Source: Labilithrix luteola (GTDB taxonomy: Bacteria > Myxococcota_A > Polyangia > Polyangiales > Polyangiaceae). From it: 64,000 nt of DNA. A model generated the notes under the pieces. It saw only the letters and a program-made list of their open reading frames with translations, made no database searches and had not been told where the DNA came from. Below, piece by piece: positions 1-8,691 of this stretch (position 1 is its first letter; each line of letters opens with the position of its first letter). Both the position numbers and the translations under genes were made by a program. The stretch is from assembly GCF_001263205.1 (NCBI RefSeq), contig NZ_CP012333.1:10273501-10337500 (forward strand), written 5' to 3'.

Positions 1-1
1 C

Positions 2-1111
2 GTCGGACAGGTGCGCGAGCACAACGAGGACAACTTCCTCGTTGCCGACCTCACGCGTCGGACCCGCGGCCTGCTCGAGGCCAACCGCGCGACGGCCGTC
101 GGCCCGCAGGGCGCTGTCTTTGCCGTTTGCGACGGCATGGGCGGCGCGGCGGCCGGCGAGATCGCCAGCCAGCTCGCGGTCGACATCATCTACGAGCGCC
201 TCGTCGACGGCCTCGCCGAGCGCCCCATCCGACGGGACGAGCTCGCCCGTCGCCTCGTTCGCGCTGTCGAGACCGCCGGCCTCCGCATCTTCCACGAGGC
301 GAAGGCGGATCGTTCGCGACGCGGCATGGGCACCACGGTCACGGCCGCGGCGCTCGTCGACGAGGTCCTGTTCTTCGCCCAGGTGGGTGACTCGCGCGGC
401 TACGTGCTCCGCGGCGACACCCTCGTGCAGCTCACGCGCGACCAGTCGCTCGTGAACCAGCTCATCGAAGCCGGCCAGCTCACCGAAGAAGAGGCCGAAA
501 CCTTCGAGCACAACAACATCATCCTGCAGGCGCTCGGCACGTCCGACACGGTGCAGGTCGACCTCACCTACGCCGAGCTTCGACGGGGCGACATCCTGCT
601 CCTCTGCTCCGACGGCCTCTCCGGCATGGTGCGGTTCGAGGAGATCCGCGAAGCGCTGCGCTCCGGCGCGGAGCCGCTCGAGATCTGCAAGGCCCTCACC
701 GAGCGCGCCAACAACGCCGGTGGCCACGACAACATCACGGTCATCATCGTTCGGTTCGACGGCACGGGCCTGAAGCCCCTCGAGGCCGAGACCGAGCCGC
801 TGAAGTACCGCAAGTACGTCCTCGGCGACGAAGGCGGCGAAGGCGGCATGGCGGGTCCGAACTCCTCGCCATCCGGCACGTCGCTGGGCCCGAGCGGCTC
901 GGAGCCTGCCATGACCGGCGCCAGCAACAGCTTGCGCCCGTCGGCGGGTGCGGGCGCGTCGGCATGGCAGGAGCAAGGTGCCCACGGCGCTTATGACCAC
1001 GACGACCGCATCGACATTCCCGGCACCCACGTGCCGATCTGGATGGTCGTCGGAATCATCTTCGGCGTCGTCGTTCTCCTCGCCGGCACCGCGTTCCTGC
1101 TTCTCCGCTAA
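2..1111 (+). CDS. PP2C-family Ser/Thr protein phosphatase, membrane-anchored (5' end outside window)
   Basis: Metal-dependent PP2C phosphatase that would reverse Hanks-kinase phosphorylation. The reading frame is open to the window edge and reads VGQVREHNEDN, the usual PP2C opening, so the true start lies upstream and this is a partial gene. Counting from the GTG at 11, metal-binding and core motifs are CDGMGG near residue 40, GTTVTAA near 108, VGDSRG near 125, LLLCSDGL near 198 and GHDNIT near 243. A Gly/Ser/Pro-rich linker of about 80 residues leads to one C-terminal membrane helix (about 342-364), so the catalytic domain should face the cytoplasm. The kinases elsewhere in the window are plausible but unproven counterparts. 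Family assignment is secure. Confidence 0.95.
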   Translation, partial: VGQVREHNEDNFLVADLTRRTRGLLEANRATAVGPQGAVFAVCDGMGGAAAGEIASQLAVDIIYERLVDGLAERPIRRDELARRLVRAVETAGLRIFHEAKADRSRRGMGTTVTAAALVDEVLFFAQVGDSRGYVLRGDTLVQLTRDQSLVNQLIEAGQLTEEEAETFEHNNIILQALGTSDTVQVDLTYAELRRGDILLLCSDGLSGMVRFEEIREALRSGAEPLEICKALTERANNAGGHDNITVIIVRFDGTGLKPLEAETEPLKYRKYVLGDEGGEGGMAGPNSSPSGTSLGPSGSEPAMTGASNSLRPSAGAGASAWQEQGAHGAYDHDDRIDIPGTHVPIWMVVGIIFGVVVLLAGTAFLLLR

Positions 1112-1128
1112 TCGGTGTTCTAGGGCGC

Positions 1129-2016
1129 TCAGTGCGCCTTCGCGAGCACGTCGCGCGCCACCGCATCCTCGCGATCGATGGCAAGCGCTTCGTGCGCCGC
1201 GTCGGTTGCGCCATGGCGATCGCCTCGGGCGAGTCGAGACACGCCGATCCACGCCCAGGCGGAGGCCGCGCGCGGCTTGTCCGCATCGTCCGTGAGCGGC
1301 GCCAGGATTTCCTCGGCCTCCGCAAACGCCTCGCGACGGAGAAGCTGGCGGGCCACCAGCATGGTGAGCTCGGGGGTATCGCCGAATCGCGCGCGCGCGC
1401 GGGCGAGAACATCGTCGGCCTCGGGCTCGCGATCGAGACGCAGCAAGCACTCGGCCAGACCGATGTAGCCTGCCGGAACGTCGGCCTGGACCTGCGTGAG
1501 CCTCAGGAACTGTTCGCGCGCATCCTCGAAGGCCCCGCGCGCGAAGAGACGACGCGCCAGGTTCACGCGTGCGGGGGCGAAGCCCGGGTCGACCTTGAGC
1601 GCCTGCCTGTAGTTGGCCTCGGCTTCCCTTCCGAGGTCGCGTCGATCGGCCAGCACGCCGAGCGCGTGATGGGGTGCGGGGAGATCGGAGTTGAGGTCGC
1701 GCGCTTTGACGAAGTGCTTGCGTGCGAGCGTGAGGTTGCCGCGACGAAGCTCGACGTAGCCAAGGTTCACCCACGCCTCCGTAAAGCGCGGGCTGTACTC
1801 GATCGCGACCGCGAGGCGAGCCTCCGCCGTGAGGAGATCGCCCGCAGCGAGGGCCGCGGCGCCGTCGCGGTTCAGCTCGATCGCCTTGGGGGGCAGAGGC
1901 GGCACCGAAGCGCAGCCCGCCGTCGAGAACATCCCGAGCACCGCGAAGAGGAAGGCCGCCGCCGTCAGGAGCTCACGCACCGTTTCCTTGGAAATCAGCC
2001 TGTCTGCGCGATGCAT
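1129..2016 (-). CDS. TPR-repeat lipoprotein
   Basis: Predicted outer-membrane or periplasmic lipoprotein of 295 residues. A hydrophobic stretch after a basic N-terminus (about residues 14-34) ends in a lipobox-like STAGC, giving a lipidated Cys near residue 35. The rest is tetratricopeptide repeats: AWVNLGYVELRRGNLTLA and PAPHHALGVL are typical helical pairs with the conserved small residues, continuing to the C-terminus. TPR lipoproteins usually act as scaffolds for envelope complexes; no partner is apparent. It converges with the phosphatase gene with a gap of only 17 nt. An earlier start is not excluded, but the ATG at 2016 gives a sensible signal peptide. Confidence 0.8.
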   Translation of the reverse strand: MHRADRLISKETVRELLTAAAFLFAVLGMFSTAGCASVPPLPPKAIELNRDGAAALAAGDLLTAEARLAVAIEYSPRFTEAWVNLGYVELRRGNLTLARKHFVKARDLNSDLPAPHHALGVLADRRDLGREAEANYRQALKVDPGFAPARVNLARRLFARGAFEDAREQFLRLTQVQADVPAGYIGLAECLLRLDREPEADDVLARARARFGDTPELTMLVARQLLRREAFAEAEEILAPLTDDADKPRAASAWAWIGVSRLARGDRHGATDAAHEALAIDREDAVARDVLAKAH

Positions 2017-2091
2017 GACGGCCCCATCGGCCGGCGCGCGCGAAGGTTGAGTACTTTTGGCATCGGTCGAATCGAGTCGGCACGGGAAAGA

Positions 2092-2113
2092 AAAACGGGC
2101 GCAAAACGGGCGC
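2092..2113. repeat. 11-bp tandem repeat in a divergent intergenic region
   Basis: AAAACGGGCGC occurs twice head to tail at 2092-2102 and 2103-2113, a spacing of one helical turn. It lies in the 261-nt gap between the divergent TPR lipoprotein and zinc-protein genes, so a regulator binding site is possible. No function is shown. Confidence 0.4.
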
Positions 2114-2136
2114 AGAGCGTGCCGCGTTGCAGCCGA

Positions 2137-2150
2137 GCCATTTCAATGGC
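2137..2150. promoter_or_regulatory. Palindrome, possible operator
   Basis: GCCATT-TC-AATGGC is a perfect 6+2+6 inverted repeat in the divergent intergenic region 2017-2277, 24 nt from the tandem repeat. A dimeric regulator could bind here. The rest of this gap shows no gene. Confidence 0.3.
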
Positions 2151-2277
2151 AGCGCTCCTGTACCCGTCACCGATGAACTCAAGCGCGCGAGCCCAACTCC
2201 ATCGCGTCTCTTGATGCGTGAGAGCGTCGCCCGCCGTGCCCTTCAAGGCGCCGTGCGCTATTCTCGACCCGCCTTCC

Positions 2278-2553
2278 ATGAGCGAGCTACCCAAAGGTTT
2301 CGTTGCTGCCAGTCACTCGGTTCTCTTCGAGGACACGGAGTCGGTTCGCTGTGACGTCTGCGCCGAGCACCTCTCGAATTCCTCCTCCGACACGAACGGC
2401 GACGAGGGCTACGACGTGCAGGGTCGCGGGCTCCTCGTATGGACGCGTGGCGACGAGCGTCGCTACCAGGAGCCGCCGCTTTGTCCGAGTTGCGCGGCGG
2501 CGATCGGCGTGAGCGCTCTCCAGCGCTGGGAAATCGAAGAAGAAGAAGGCTGA
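2278..2553 (+). CDS. Small zinc-binding protein, unknown function
   Basis: Predicted 91-residue acidic soluble protein. Two Cys pairs, CDVC near residue 25 and CPSC near residue 70, look like a single zinc-binding treble-clef or ribbon split by a variable loop. The ATG at 2278 is preferred to the GTG at 2218 because the protein becomes coding-like only from MSELPKGF. The C-terminus is a run of Glu. No signal peptide or membrane segment is seen. I do not recognise the family; a small protein-interaction or regulatory role is only a guess. Confidence 0.65.
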   Translation: MSELPKGFVAASHSVLFEDTESVRCDVCAEHLSNSSSDTNGDEGYDVQGRGLLVWTRGDERRYQEPPLCPSCAAAIGVSALQRWEIEEEEG

Positions 2554-2613
2554 AGGCGCGCAGGCCCGCTCGAACCCGCTCGAACCCGACCAGGCTTGCG
2601 AGAGGACGCGCAG

Positions 2614-3444
2614 CTACTGAAGAACGTCGTCGTCGTCGGAGAACTGGCCAGGCGGACGACGCTGCAGATGCTCGAGAGCGAGCGCGCGCACCGCGGGAGC
2701 GACGGTCGGCGAAGTCGCCACGAGGCGAAGCTCGTGACGGAGGAGTAGCCCAAGGATGGGCCCCGCAATCTCGAGTGGCGTGTCGGGATTGAGCACCAGC
2801 GCCATGCGAAGTCTCGGGCGGTGTGCCCATCGCGACGAGCGCGCAATCTCGCTCAGGACGTCCGGACGAGACGGACGGCGCGCAGCCATGCGCAAGACGT
2901 CGTCTTCGGTCAAACGCGGATTGACGAGCAGCTGGCGAATCACGTCGGGATGCGGATCGCGCAGCAGCCGCTCGAGCATGTCGCGATCGGGACGACGCGC
3001 GAGCGACTTCCGCTCGCCGAGCGTCAGCGGTCGGCCGCGCCCGTAGTCGGGAATGCGATCGTCCTCGGGATCGGGGACGTCGCGCGCCGTCGCCGGAACA
3101 CGAAGCGGCTGCCTCACGAGGCGTTCGAGCGCAAGGTGCGGAGCACTCGCCGCCTGTTCGCGAAGCTGCTGCACCACTTCCTTGCAGGCAGGATCGTTCA
3201 GCGCGTCGACCAACGCGACGAGCACTTCGCGCGGCGCCGCCTCCGCCTGCTCGGCGCGCCCGCACACGATGTCGAGACACGCCGCGAGCTCCACGACGTC
3301 GTTGGCGAGGAGCAAGCTCTTCAGATACGCCGCGCGCAGAGTCGCTTCGGGGAGCGAACGGGTCGTGCGGACGAGCGCGTCGGCACCGCGGCTGGCGCCG
3401 GCGCCACCTGCGCCGGTAGGGCTCTCGCGCGGAGCGTCGGTCAT
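2614..3444 (-). CDS. Leucine-rich-variant/HEAT-like repeat protein
   Basis: Predicted cytoplasmic protein of 276 residues rich in short helical repeats. Blocks such as DPHPDVIRQLLVNPRLTEDD and NPDTPLEIAGPILGLL resemble the NP-x-T/L helical-turn repeats of leucine-rich-repeat-variant or DUF2336-like proteins. The ATG at 3444 (MTDAPRES) is chosen because sequence upstream in frame is Arg/Ser-rich and overlaps a kinase relic in another frame; an ATG at 3456 is also possible. The C-terminal module is similar to the end of the gene at 32161-33333. It probably works in protein-protein contacts; no enzyme motif is visible. Confidence 0.7.
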   Translation of the reverse strand: MTDAPRESPTGAGGAGASRGADALVRTTRSLPEATLRAAYLKSLLLANDVVELAACLDIVCGRAEQAEAAPREVLVALVDALNDPACKEVVQQLREQAASAPHLALERLVRQPLRVPATARDVPDPEDDRIPDYGRGRPLTLGERKSLARRPDRDMLERLLRDPHPDVIRQLLVNPRLTEDDVLRMAARRPSRPDVLSEIARSSRWAHRPRLRMALVLNPDTPLEIAGPILGLLLRHELRLVATSPTVAPAVRALALEHLQRRPPGQFSDDDDVLQ

Positions 3445-3460
3445 CGCTCCAACCATAACC

Positions 3461-3802
3461 TCAGAATCCGAGGTCGACGCGCTTCGGTTTCGGTTTCGAC
3501 GATGCCGTGGCCTTCGGGGTCGCCGTGGCGCCTCCGGTCGATCGCGAACGAGCTTCGGCGAAGCGGGCGACGTGCGCGACCGACACCGCCGCCGAAGCAG
3601 CCCGCCTGGTGTGCCTTCGCTGTTGGACGCCGAAGTCGAAGACCTGGACGATGTACTGCGTGCGAAGCTGAGCCGCGGCCTTTGCCTCGCGCTCGAAGCG
3701 CTCCCCGAAGATGCAACGAGGAGGTTCATCGAACCTAACTGTCGTGGCTGGCGGCGGGAAAGGCGCCGGAACGGACGACAGTGCGGCAACATCGGTAAGT
3801 AC
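3461..3802 (-). pseudogene. Relic of a Hanks-type Ser/Thr protein kinase
   Basis: An open frame without a usable start codon, running from just after a TAG (complement of 3803-3805) to a stop at 3461-3463. It encodes GERFEREAKAAAQL followed by YIVQVFDFGV, the alpha-C/beta-4 region of myxobacterial Ser/Thr kinases. This joins directly to a Lys/Pro/Ser-rich tail ending KPKPKRVDLGF, which resembles a kinase C-terminus. Glycine loop, catalytic lysine, HRD and DFG motifs are absent, so most of the kinase has been deleted. It is not expected to be translated into a functional protein. The call rests on one strong motif of about 25 residues. Confidence 0.65.
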
Positions 3803-3978
3803 CTAGCGCTCGGACGCGTATCCTCCGCTGGCGCCCGAGCACCTCACCGGACCGCGCCGGGGGGGCGTGCACCGTATGAGGCTCGGATCCGGCGTAGGCG
3901 TCGGTGTGGGGTGACGGGAAAACGGCCGCCGTTGGGTCTTGCGAGCGGCACTGGGGGACGCACAATGGTGGTTCGAAC

Positions 3979-4464
3979 GTGGAGGACGACATCTTGCATG
4001 AACTTCGCTCGCTGACGGGGCCCACCGGGGGCTCCACGACCTTCCTCCACCGCCCGCGCCATGGGCGACCGGAGGGTCTCGGGCGACTCTGGGACCGCGA
4101 CCCGAGCCGCGCTTCGGGCGGGGATCCCAACGATCCCAACGATCCGGACGGGCCGCCGACGACGCCCGAGCATGGCGACGACGTCGAGCTCGAAGACAAG
4201 CCCATCTCGGCAACGCCCCGTCGCTACAAGGTCATTTTTCACAATGACGACTACACGACGCAGGAGTTCGTCGTGTTCGTGCTCATGCGGTTCTTCCACA
4301 AGAACGAAGCGGAGGCGCGCCACATCATGCTTACCGTTCATTTCAAAGGTGCCGCCGTCGCGGGCGTCTACACGCGCGACGTCGCCGAAACGAAGGCCCA
4401 GCAGGTGATGGACGTCGCACGCGAGAATGGCATGCCCCTGCTCCTCACAGCAGAGCCGGAATGA
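3979..4464 (+). CDS. clpS: ClpS, ATP-dependent Clp protease adaptor
   Basis: Adaptor that delivers N-degron substrates to the ClpAP protease by binding the ClpA N-domain. The core from about PRRYKVIFHNDDYTT through FVVFVLMRFFHKNEAEA to the C-terminus matches ClpS: the NDDYT substrate-pocket motif, a His-rich helix around HIMLTVH, and GVYTRDVAETKAQQV. It lies 66 nt upstream of clpA, the canonical order. An N-terminal extension of about 75 acidic, Pro/Asp-rich residues precedes the core, longer than in Escherichia coli. The start is uncertain: GTG at 3979 has GGTGG seven bases upstream, while GTG at 3904 would add 25 residues. Confidence 0.92.
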   Translation: MEDDILHELRSLTGPTGGSTTFLHRPRHGRPEGLGRLWDRDPSRASGGDPNDPNDPDGPPTTPEHGDDVELEDKPISATPRRYKVIFHNDDYTTQEFVVFVLMRFFHKNEAEARHIMLTVHFKGAAVAGVYTRDVAETKAQQVMDVARENGMPLLLTAEPE

Positions 4465-4530
4465 CGGGCGCCCCCGCGCCATCGAAGAATTTTTCCTACG
4501 CGAACGTCGAAGGTCGAAAGCGATAAGCCC

Positions 4531-7032
4531 ATGCGAATCAGTCCCGAGGTCGAGATCGCGCTCTCGCTCGCAGCCAACGAAGCTGCGCGGCGGCGCCACG
4601 AGTACGTGACGCTCGAACACCTCCTCTATGCCCTGCTTTTCGACGAGGCGACGGCGGCCGTCGTCCGTCACGCCGGGGGCGATGCCGCGAGCATCAAGAC
4701 CGAGCTCGAACAGTTCCTCACCGATCAGCTCGAGAGCGTCCCCGAAGACAACTACACGACGCCCACCGCGTCGCTCGGCGTCCAGCGCGCGATTCGTCGT
4801 GCCGTCAGCCACGTCCAATCGAGCGGCAAGGATCAGGTGACGGGCGCAAACGTGCTCGTCGCCATCTTCGCCGAGCGCGACTCCCCCGCGGTCAGCATCC
4901 TCGAAAAGAGCGGCGTGACCCGCCTCGACGTCGTGGCGTATGTCTCCCACGGCATCTCCAAGCTCGACGACGGCGAGACCGAACGCGCCGAGAAGGAGCC
5001 CGCCTCGCTCGAAGGCGAAGCCGAAGGCCCGCGCTCGCGGCGCGACCCGCTCAAGGCGTACACGATCAACCTCAACGAAGAGGCGCAGGCCAAGCGCATC
5101 GACCCGCTGGTTGGTCGTTCGAACGAAGTCGCGCGCATGATTCAGATCCTCGCGCGGCGCAAGAAGAACAACCCGCTGCTCGTCGGTGACTCCGGCGTCG
5201 GCAAGACGGCGGTCGTCGAGGGCCTTGCGCTCAAGATCGTGAACGGCGAAGTGCCCGAGGCGATCAAGAAGTCGACCGTCTACTCGCTCGACATGGGCTC
5301 ACTCATCGCCGGCACGCGTTATCGCGGCGAGTTCGAAGAGCGCCTCAAGGGCGTCGTGAAGGCCCTTCAGAAGATCGAAGGGGCCATCCTCTTCATCGAC
5401 GAGATCCACACGATCGTCGGCGCCGGTGCGACGAGCGGCGGAAGCATGGACGCGTCGAACCTCCTCAAGCCTGCCCTCGCCTCGGGCCGCATGCGTTGCA
5501 TCGGTTCGACCACGTTCGAGGAGTTCCGCCAGCACTTCGAGAAAGACCGCGCGCTCTCGCGTCGCTTCCAGCGCGTCGAGGTGAACGAGCCGTCGATCGA
5601 AGACACCAAGAAGATCCTCGAAGGTCTCCGCAGCAAGTACGAAGAGTTCCATGGCGTCAGCTACACGAACGAGGCGCTCGACGCCGCAGCTACGCTCTCG
5701 GCTCGCTACCTCCACGACCGACGCTTGCCGGACAAGGCGATCGACCTCCTCGACGAGGCCGGCGCCGCCGCCAAGTTGAAGCTCTACGAGGGCGAGAAGC
5801 CGCCGAACCTCCTCCGCGACGAAAGCGAGGCGTCCGACGCGGCGAAGAAGGAAGCAGCCGCCGCGAGCCTCAACGGAGGTCCCGCGACCACGCCGACCGG
5901 CACGGCCCCGGCCGTCTCGGTGAGCGGCGGCGGGAACGGGCAGGCCGCCAAGCCGCGCATCATCGTCGGCGTGCAGGAGGTCGAGACCGTCCTCGCGCGC
6001 ATGGCGCAAATCCCGCCGCGCGAGGTCAGCTCGAACGACAAGGAGAAGCTGCGCAACCTCGAAGGCGACCTCAAGAAGGTCGTGTTCGGTCAGGATCGCG
6101 CGGTCGAGCAGCTCGCGGCGGCCATCAAGCTGGCCCGCGCAGGTCTCCGGTCGCCGGAGAAGCCGATCGGCAACTTCCTCCTCACCGGCCCCACCGGCGT
6201 CGGTAAGACGGAGGTCGCCAAGCAGCTCGCGAAGATCATGGGCATCTCGTTCGTGCGCTTCGACATGAGCGAGTACATGGAGCGCCACACGGTCTCGCGC
6301 CTCATCGGTGCGCCACCGGGCTACGTCGGCTTCGATCAGGGCGGTCTCCTGACCGACGCCATCGCGAAGACGCCGCACGCCGTGCTCCTCCTCGACGAAA
6401 TCGAGAAGGCTCACCCCGACGTCTTCAACGTGCTGCTCCAGATCATGGACCACGGCAAATTGACCGACAACAACGGCAAGTCGACCGACTTCCGCCATGT
6501 CGTCCTGCTCATGACGAGCAACGTCGGCGCACGCGATCTCGGCCGCCGCGCCGTCGGCTTCGGCGACAAACGGGCGACGGGCGACGCAGAGCGCGAGTAC
6601 AAGCTCCTCTTCAGCCCCGAGTTCCGCAACCGCCTCGACGCACGCATCGCCTTCGACGCGCTCTCGCCGCAGACCATGGGCAGCATCGTCGACAAGTTCC
6701 TCAAGGAGCTCGCCGACCAGCTGAAGGAGCGCAAGGTCACGATCGAGGTCAGCGAGGCGGCACGCTCCTACCTCGGCGAGAAGGGCTACGACGCCGACTT
6801 CGGTGCCCGTCCCCTCGCCCGCGTGATCCAGGACGAAGTGAAGCAGCCGCTCGGTGAAGAGCTGCTCTTCGGCAAGCTCGAAAAGGGCGGCAGCGTCGTC
6901 GTGGACGCGGAAGACGCGATGATCGAGGACGAGCGCGGTGGCGGCGGAGAAAAGAAGCCGGGCAAGAAGCTCGTGTTCCGATGTACGCCGGCCGAAAACA
7001 CGGAGACGAAGGAAACCGTGTCACAGAACTAG
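4531..7032 (+). CDS. clpA: ClpA, AAA+ unfoldase subunit of the Clp protease
   Basis: Double-ring AAA+ unfoldase that threads substrates into ClpP. The N-domain (about residues 1-145) has paired Clp repeats (MRISPEVEIALSLAANEA, YVTLEHLLYALL). D1 has Walker A GDSGVGKT near 220 and Walker B ILFIDEIHT near 287. D2 has Walker A GPTGVGKTE near 553, Walker B VLLLDEIEKAHPD near 618, and sensor motifs around LLMTSNVGARDLG. The linker between the rings lacks the long coiled-coil of ClpB, supporting ClpA. Instead there is a roughly 60-residue Ala/Gly/Thr-rich low-complexity insert near 430-480. The C-terminus is extended past the usual ClpA end by about 40 residues. Length is 833 aa. Confidence 0.96.
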   Translation: MRISPEVEIALSLAANEAARRRHEYVTLEHLLYALLFDEATAAVVRHAGGDAASIKTELEQFLTDQLESVPEDNYTTPTASLGVQRAIRRAVSHVQSSGKDQVTGANVLVAIFAERDSPAVSILEKSGVTRLDVVAYVSHGISKLDDGETERAEKEPASLEGEAEGPRSRRDPLKAYTINLNEEAQAKRIDPLVGRSNEVARMIQILARRKKNNPLLVGDSGVGKTAVVEGLALKIVNGEVPEAIKKSTVYSLDMGSLIAGTRYRGEFEERLKGVVKALQKIEGAILFIDEIHTIVGAGATSGGSMDASNLLKPALASGRMRCIGSTTFEEFRQHFEKDRALSRRFQRVEVNEPSIEDTKKILEGLRSKYEEFHGVSYTNEALDAAATLSARYLHDRRLPDKAIDLLDEAGAAAKLKLYEGEKPPNLLRDESEASDAAKKEAAAASLNGGPATTPTGTAPAVSVSGGGNGQAAKPRIIVGVQEVETVLARMAQIPPREVSSNDKEKLRNLEGDLKKVVFGQDRAVEQLAAAIKLARAGLRSPEKPIGNFLLTGPTGVGKTEVAKQLAKIMGISFVRFDMSEYMERHTVSRLIGAPPGYVGFDQGGLLTDAIAKTPHAVLLLDEIEKAHPDVFNVLLQIMDHGKLTDNNGKSTDFRHVVLLMTSNVGARDLGRRAVGFGDKRATGDAEREYKLLFSPEFRNRLDARIAFDALSPQTMGSIVDKFLKELADQLKERKVTIEVSEAARSYLGEKGYDADFGARPLARVIQDEVKQPLGEELLFGKLEKGGSVVVDAEDAMIEDERGGGGEKKPGKKLVFRCTPAENTETKETVSQN

Positions 7033-7053
7033 TAACCTCGGCGATGAGCCGAC

Positions 7054-8610
7054 ATGACGAACGAATCGGAGTGGACCGAGTCCAGCCTAGCTGGACAGAG
7101 TCCGCGGAGCTCCAAGCGGACTCGGCGAAGGCCGAGCCGCATTGAACGCGCGGGGTGGCCGAAGACGTGTGAACCAGCACGGAGCGGCTACCCTGCTCGT
7201 TTTTTGTCGGCGCGCTTCTTGTGGGTCTTGGTTGGCTTGGTCGGCAGCGCACTCGCCAGCGCGAGTTGCACCGAGCGCTCGGATCACCGTGCCGTCAAGT
7301 CGGTCACGGCGCCGGTGGCTTCGGTCGACGTCCCCCGTTCGCCCGAAGACGCCGCAGCTCCCAGCGCTCCCGATACCGCGGCCTCGCGGGGAGCGAACGT
7401 CGATCCCGAGCAGGTCGGCTTCATGCGCGACGGAACGGTCATCGCACTTTCGGACCGCGAGGTCGTCTCCATCGACCCCCGAGGCGCGATCCAGCGTAAA
7501 GCGCTCGCCAAGGGGGAACGCGCCACGATTCCCTTGCACGGCTCCGGCCAGGGAGTGGTCGTCGAGGACAAGGAACACGTCACCCTCCTCGACGTGCCGA
7601 GCCTCAAACCGCTCTTCACCGGCAAAGGTCGTCCCGTCACCAGCTCCTCGGGCGACGGCATCCTGCTCGACAACCCCACCCCCGGCGTCGTCGTGAAGGT
7701 CGGGGACAAGCTGCTCCACCTCGAACCGAAAACCGACAGCGCTCTCAGGCACGTCGAAGACTTCACCATGACGAGCTCGCGTGCGTTCGGCATCGTGACG
7801 TGGGGCCTCGATCGCGACGACAATGGTCCGCTCTACGAAGGCGAGGTCTTCTCCCTCTCGACCGGCCAGCGCATCGGAAAGGCCGTGGGCATGCAGCCCT
7901 ATTCCATGCAGCCAGCGGCCTTCCTCGACGACAAGTTCCAGTACGGCATCGCGGGCGACGAGATCCGCATCGTCGACCTGGGCACCGGCAAGATCACGCG
8001 GCGGAAGCAGATGTACTGCGGCAAGGACCAGATCCTCGCCAATCCGATCCCGAGCCCTGACGGCGCCTTTCTCCTCGTGACGTGCGCCGACGATCTCATG
8101 GTGCTCGACGGCGCGTCGCTCGGATTGCGCCGAAGGATCACGCGCGTGATGCCGGGGTGCGACAACGGCATGATCCTGCCTGCGCACTTCGACGAACTCA
8201 ACAAGCGCGAGCTCGTCGTCGAGGGCTGTGGCGGCGAATCCAGGCTCGACGTCTCGACAGGCAAGTATCGCTGCGGCGACAGCGAAGGCGTCCTCGGCGC
8301 GCCGTACGAAATGGGATTCGGCGTGGGATCGCCGCCAAGAGCGCCAGGCGAACGCGCTCACCTTCCGCGGTGCACGCCCGAGGAACGGACGAGTGCGATG
8401 CCGCTCGGCAATACCGGCAAGTACCACTGGGGTATCGAAGAAGCGGCGCAGGTCGTCGGGCCTCGAAAGACGATCTCGCTCGAAGAAGGCGCCTCTATCC
8501 CGTCGTTCTCGGCGGACGATACGAAGATGGTCTACCTCCACAAGGGCAGCGTGATCGTGCGGGCGCTCCCCGAAGGCACGAAGGTCTTCGAGCTCCCCCA
8601 CTCTCCCTGA
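7054..8610 (+). CDS. Secreted beta-propeller-like protein of unknown function
   Basis: Predicted exported protein starting 21 nt after clpA. A hydrophobic segment (FLWVLVGLVGSALASASC, about residues 55-72) looks like a signal peptide ending at a Cys, although the lipobox is weak. The first 50 residues before it are Arg/Ser-rich, so the true start may be the in-frame TTG at 7204. The mature part has repeated short motifs such as VVSIDPRG, VTLLDVPS, IRIVDLGTG and LMVLDGAS, as in WD40/YVTN-type beta-propellers, plus Cys residues that may form disulfides in the envelope. No catalytic motif is seen and I do not recognise the family. Confidence 0.7.
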   Translation: MTNESEWTESSLAGQSPRSSKRTRRRPSRIERAGWPKTCEPARSGYPARFLSARFLWVLVGLVGSALASASCTERSDHRAVKSVTAPVASVDVPRSPEDAAAPSAPDTAASRGANVDPEQVGFMRDGTVIALSDREVVSIDPRGAIQRKALAKGERATIPLHGSGQGVVVEDKEHVTLLDVPSLKPLFTGKGRPVTSSSGDGILLDNPTPGVVVKVGDKLLHLEPKTDSALRHVEDFTMTSSRAFGIVTWGLDRDDNGPLYEGEVFSLSTGQRIGKAVGMQPYSMQPAAFLDDKFQYGIAGDEIRIVDLGTGKITRRKQMYCGKDQILANPIPSPDGAFLLVTCADDLMVLDGASLGLRRRITRVMPGCDNGMILPAHFDELNKRELVVEGCGGESRLDVSTGKYRCGDSEGVLGAPYEMGFGVGSPPRAPGERAHLPRCTPEERTSAMPLGNTGKYHWGIEEAAQVVGPRKTISLEEGASIPSFSADDTKMVYLHKGSVIVRALPEGTKVFELPHSP

Positions 8611-8674
8611 TTTGCCGGGATTTTTCAGGAGTCAGCCGCTCGGCTGGACACTGAACATCCGTATGGTACCACCA

Positions 8675-8691
8675 GGAGGTGCGATTCCTCC
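8675..8691 (+). promoter_or_regulatory. Shine-Dalgarno and start codon inside a hairpin
   Basis: GGAGG (8675-8679) can pair with CCTCC (8687-8691) around a 7-nt loop. The only in-frame start for the radical SAM gene, GTG at 8679, overlaps the last G of the Shine-Dalgarno. This spacing is abnormal and the fold could limit initiation. Confidence 0.3.
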
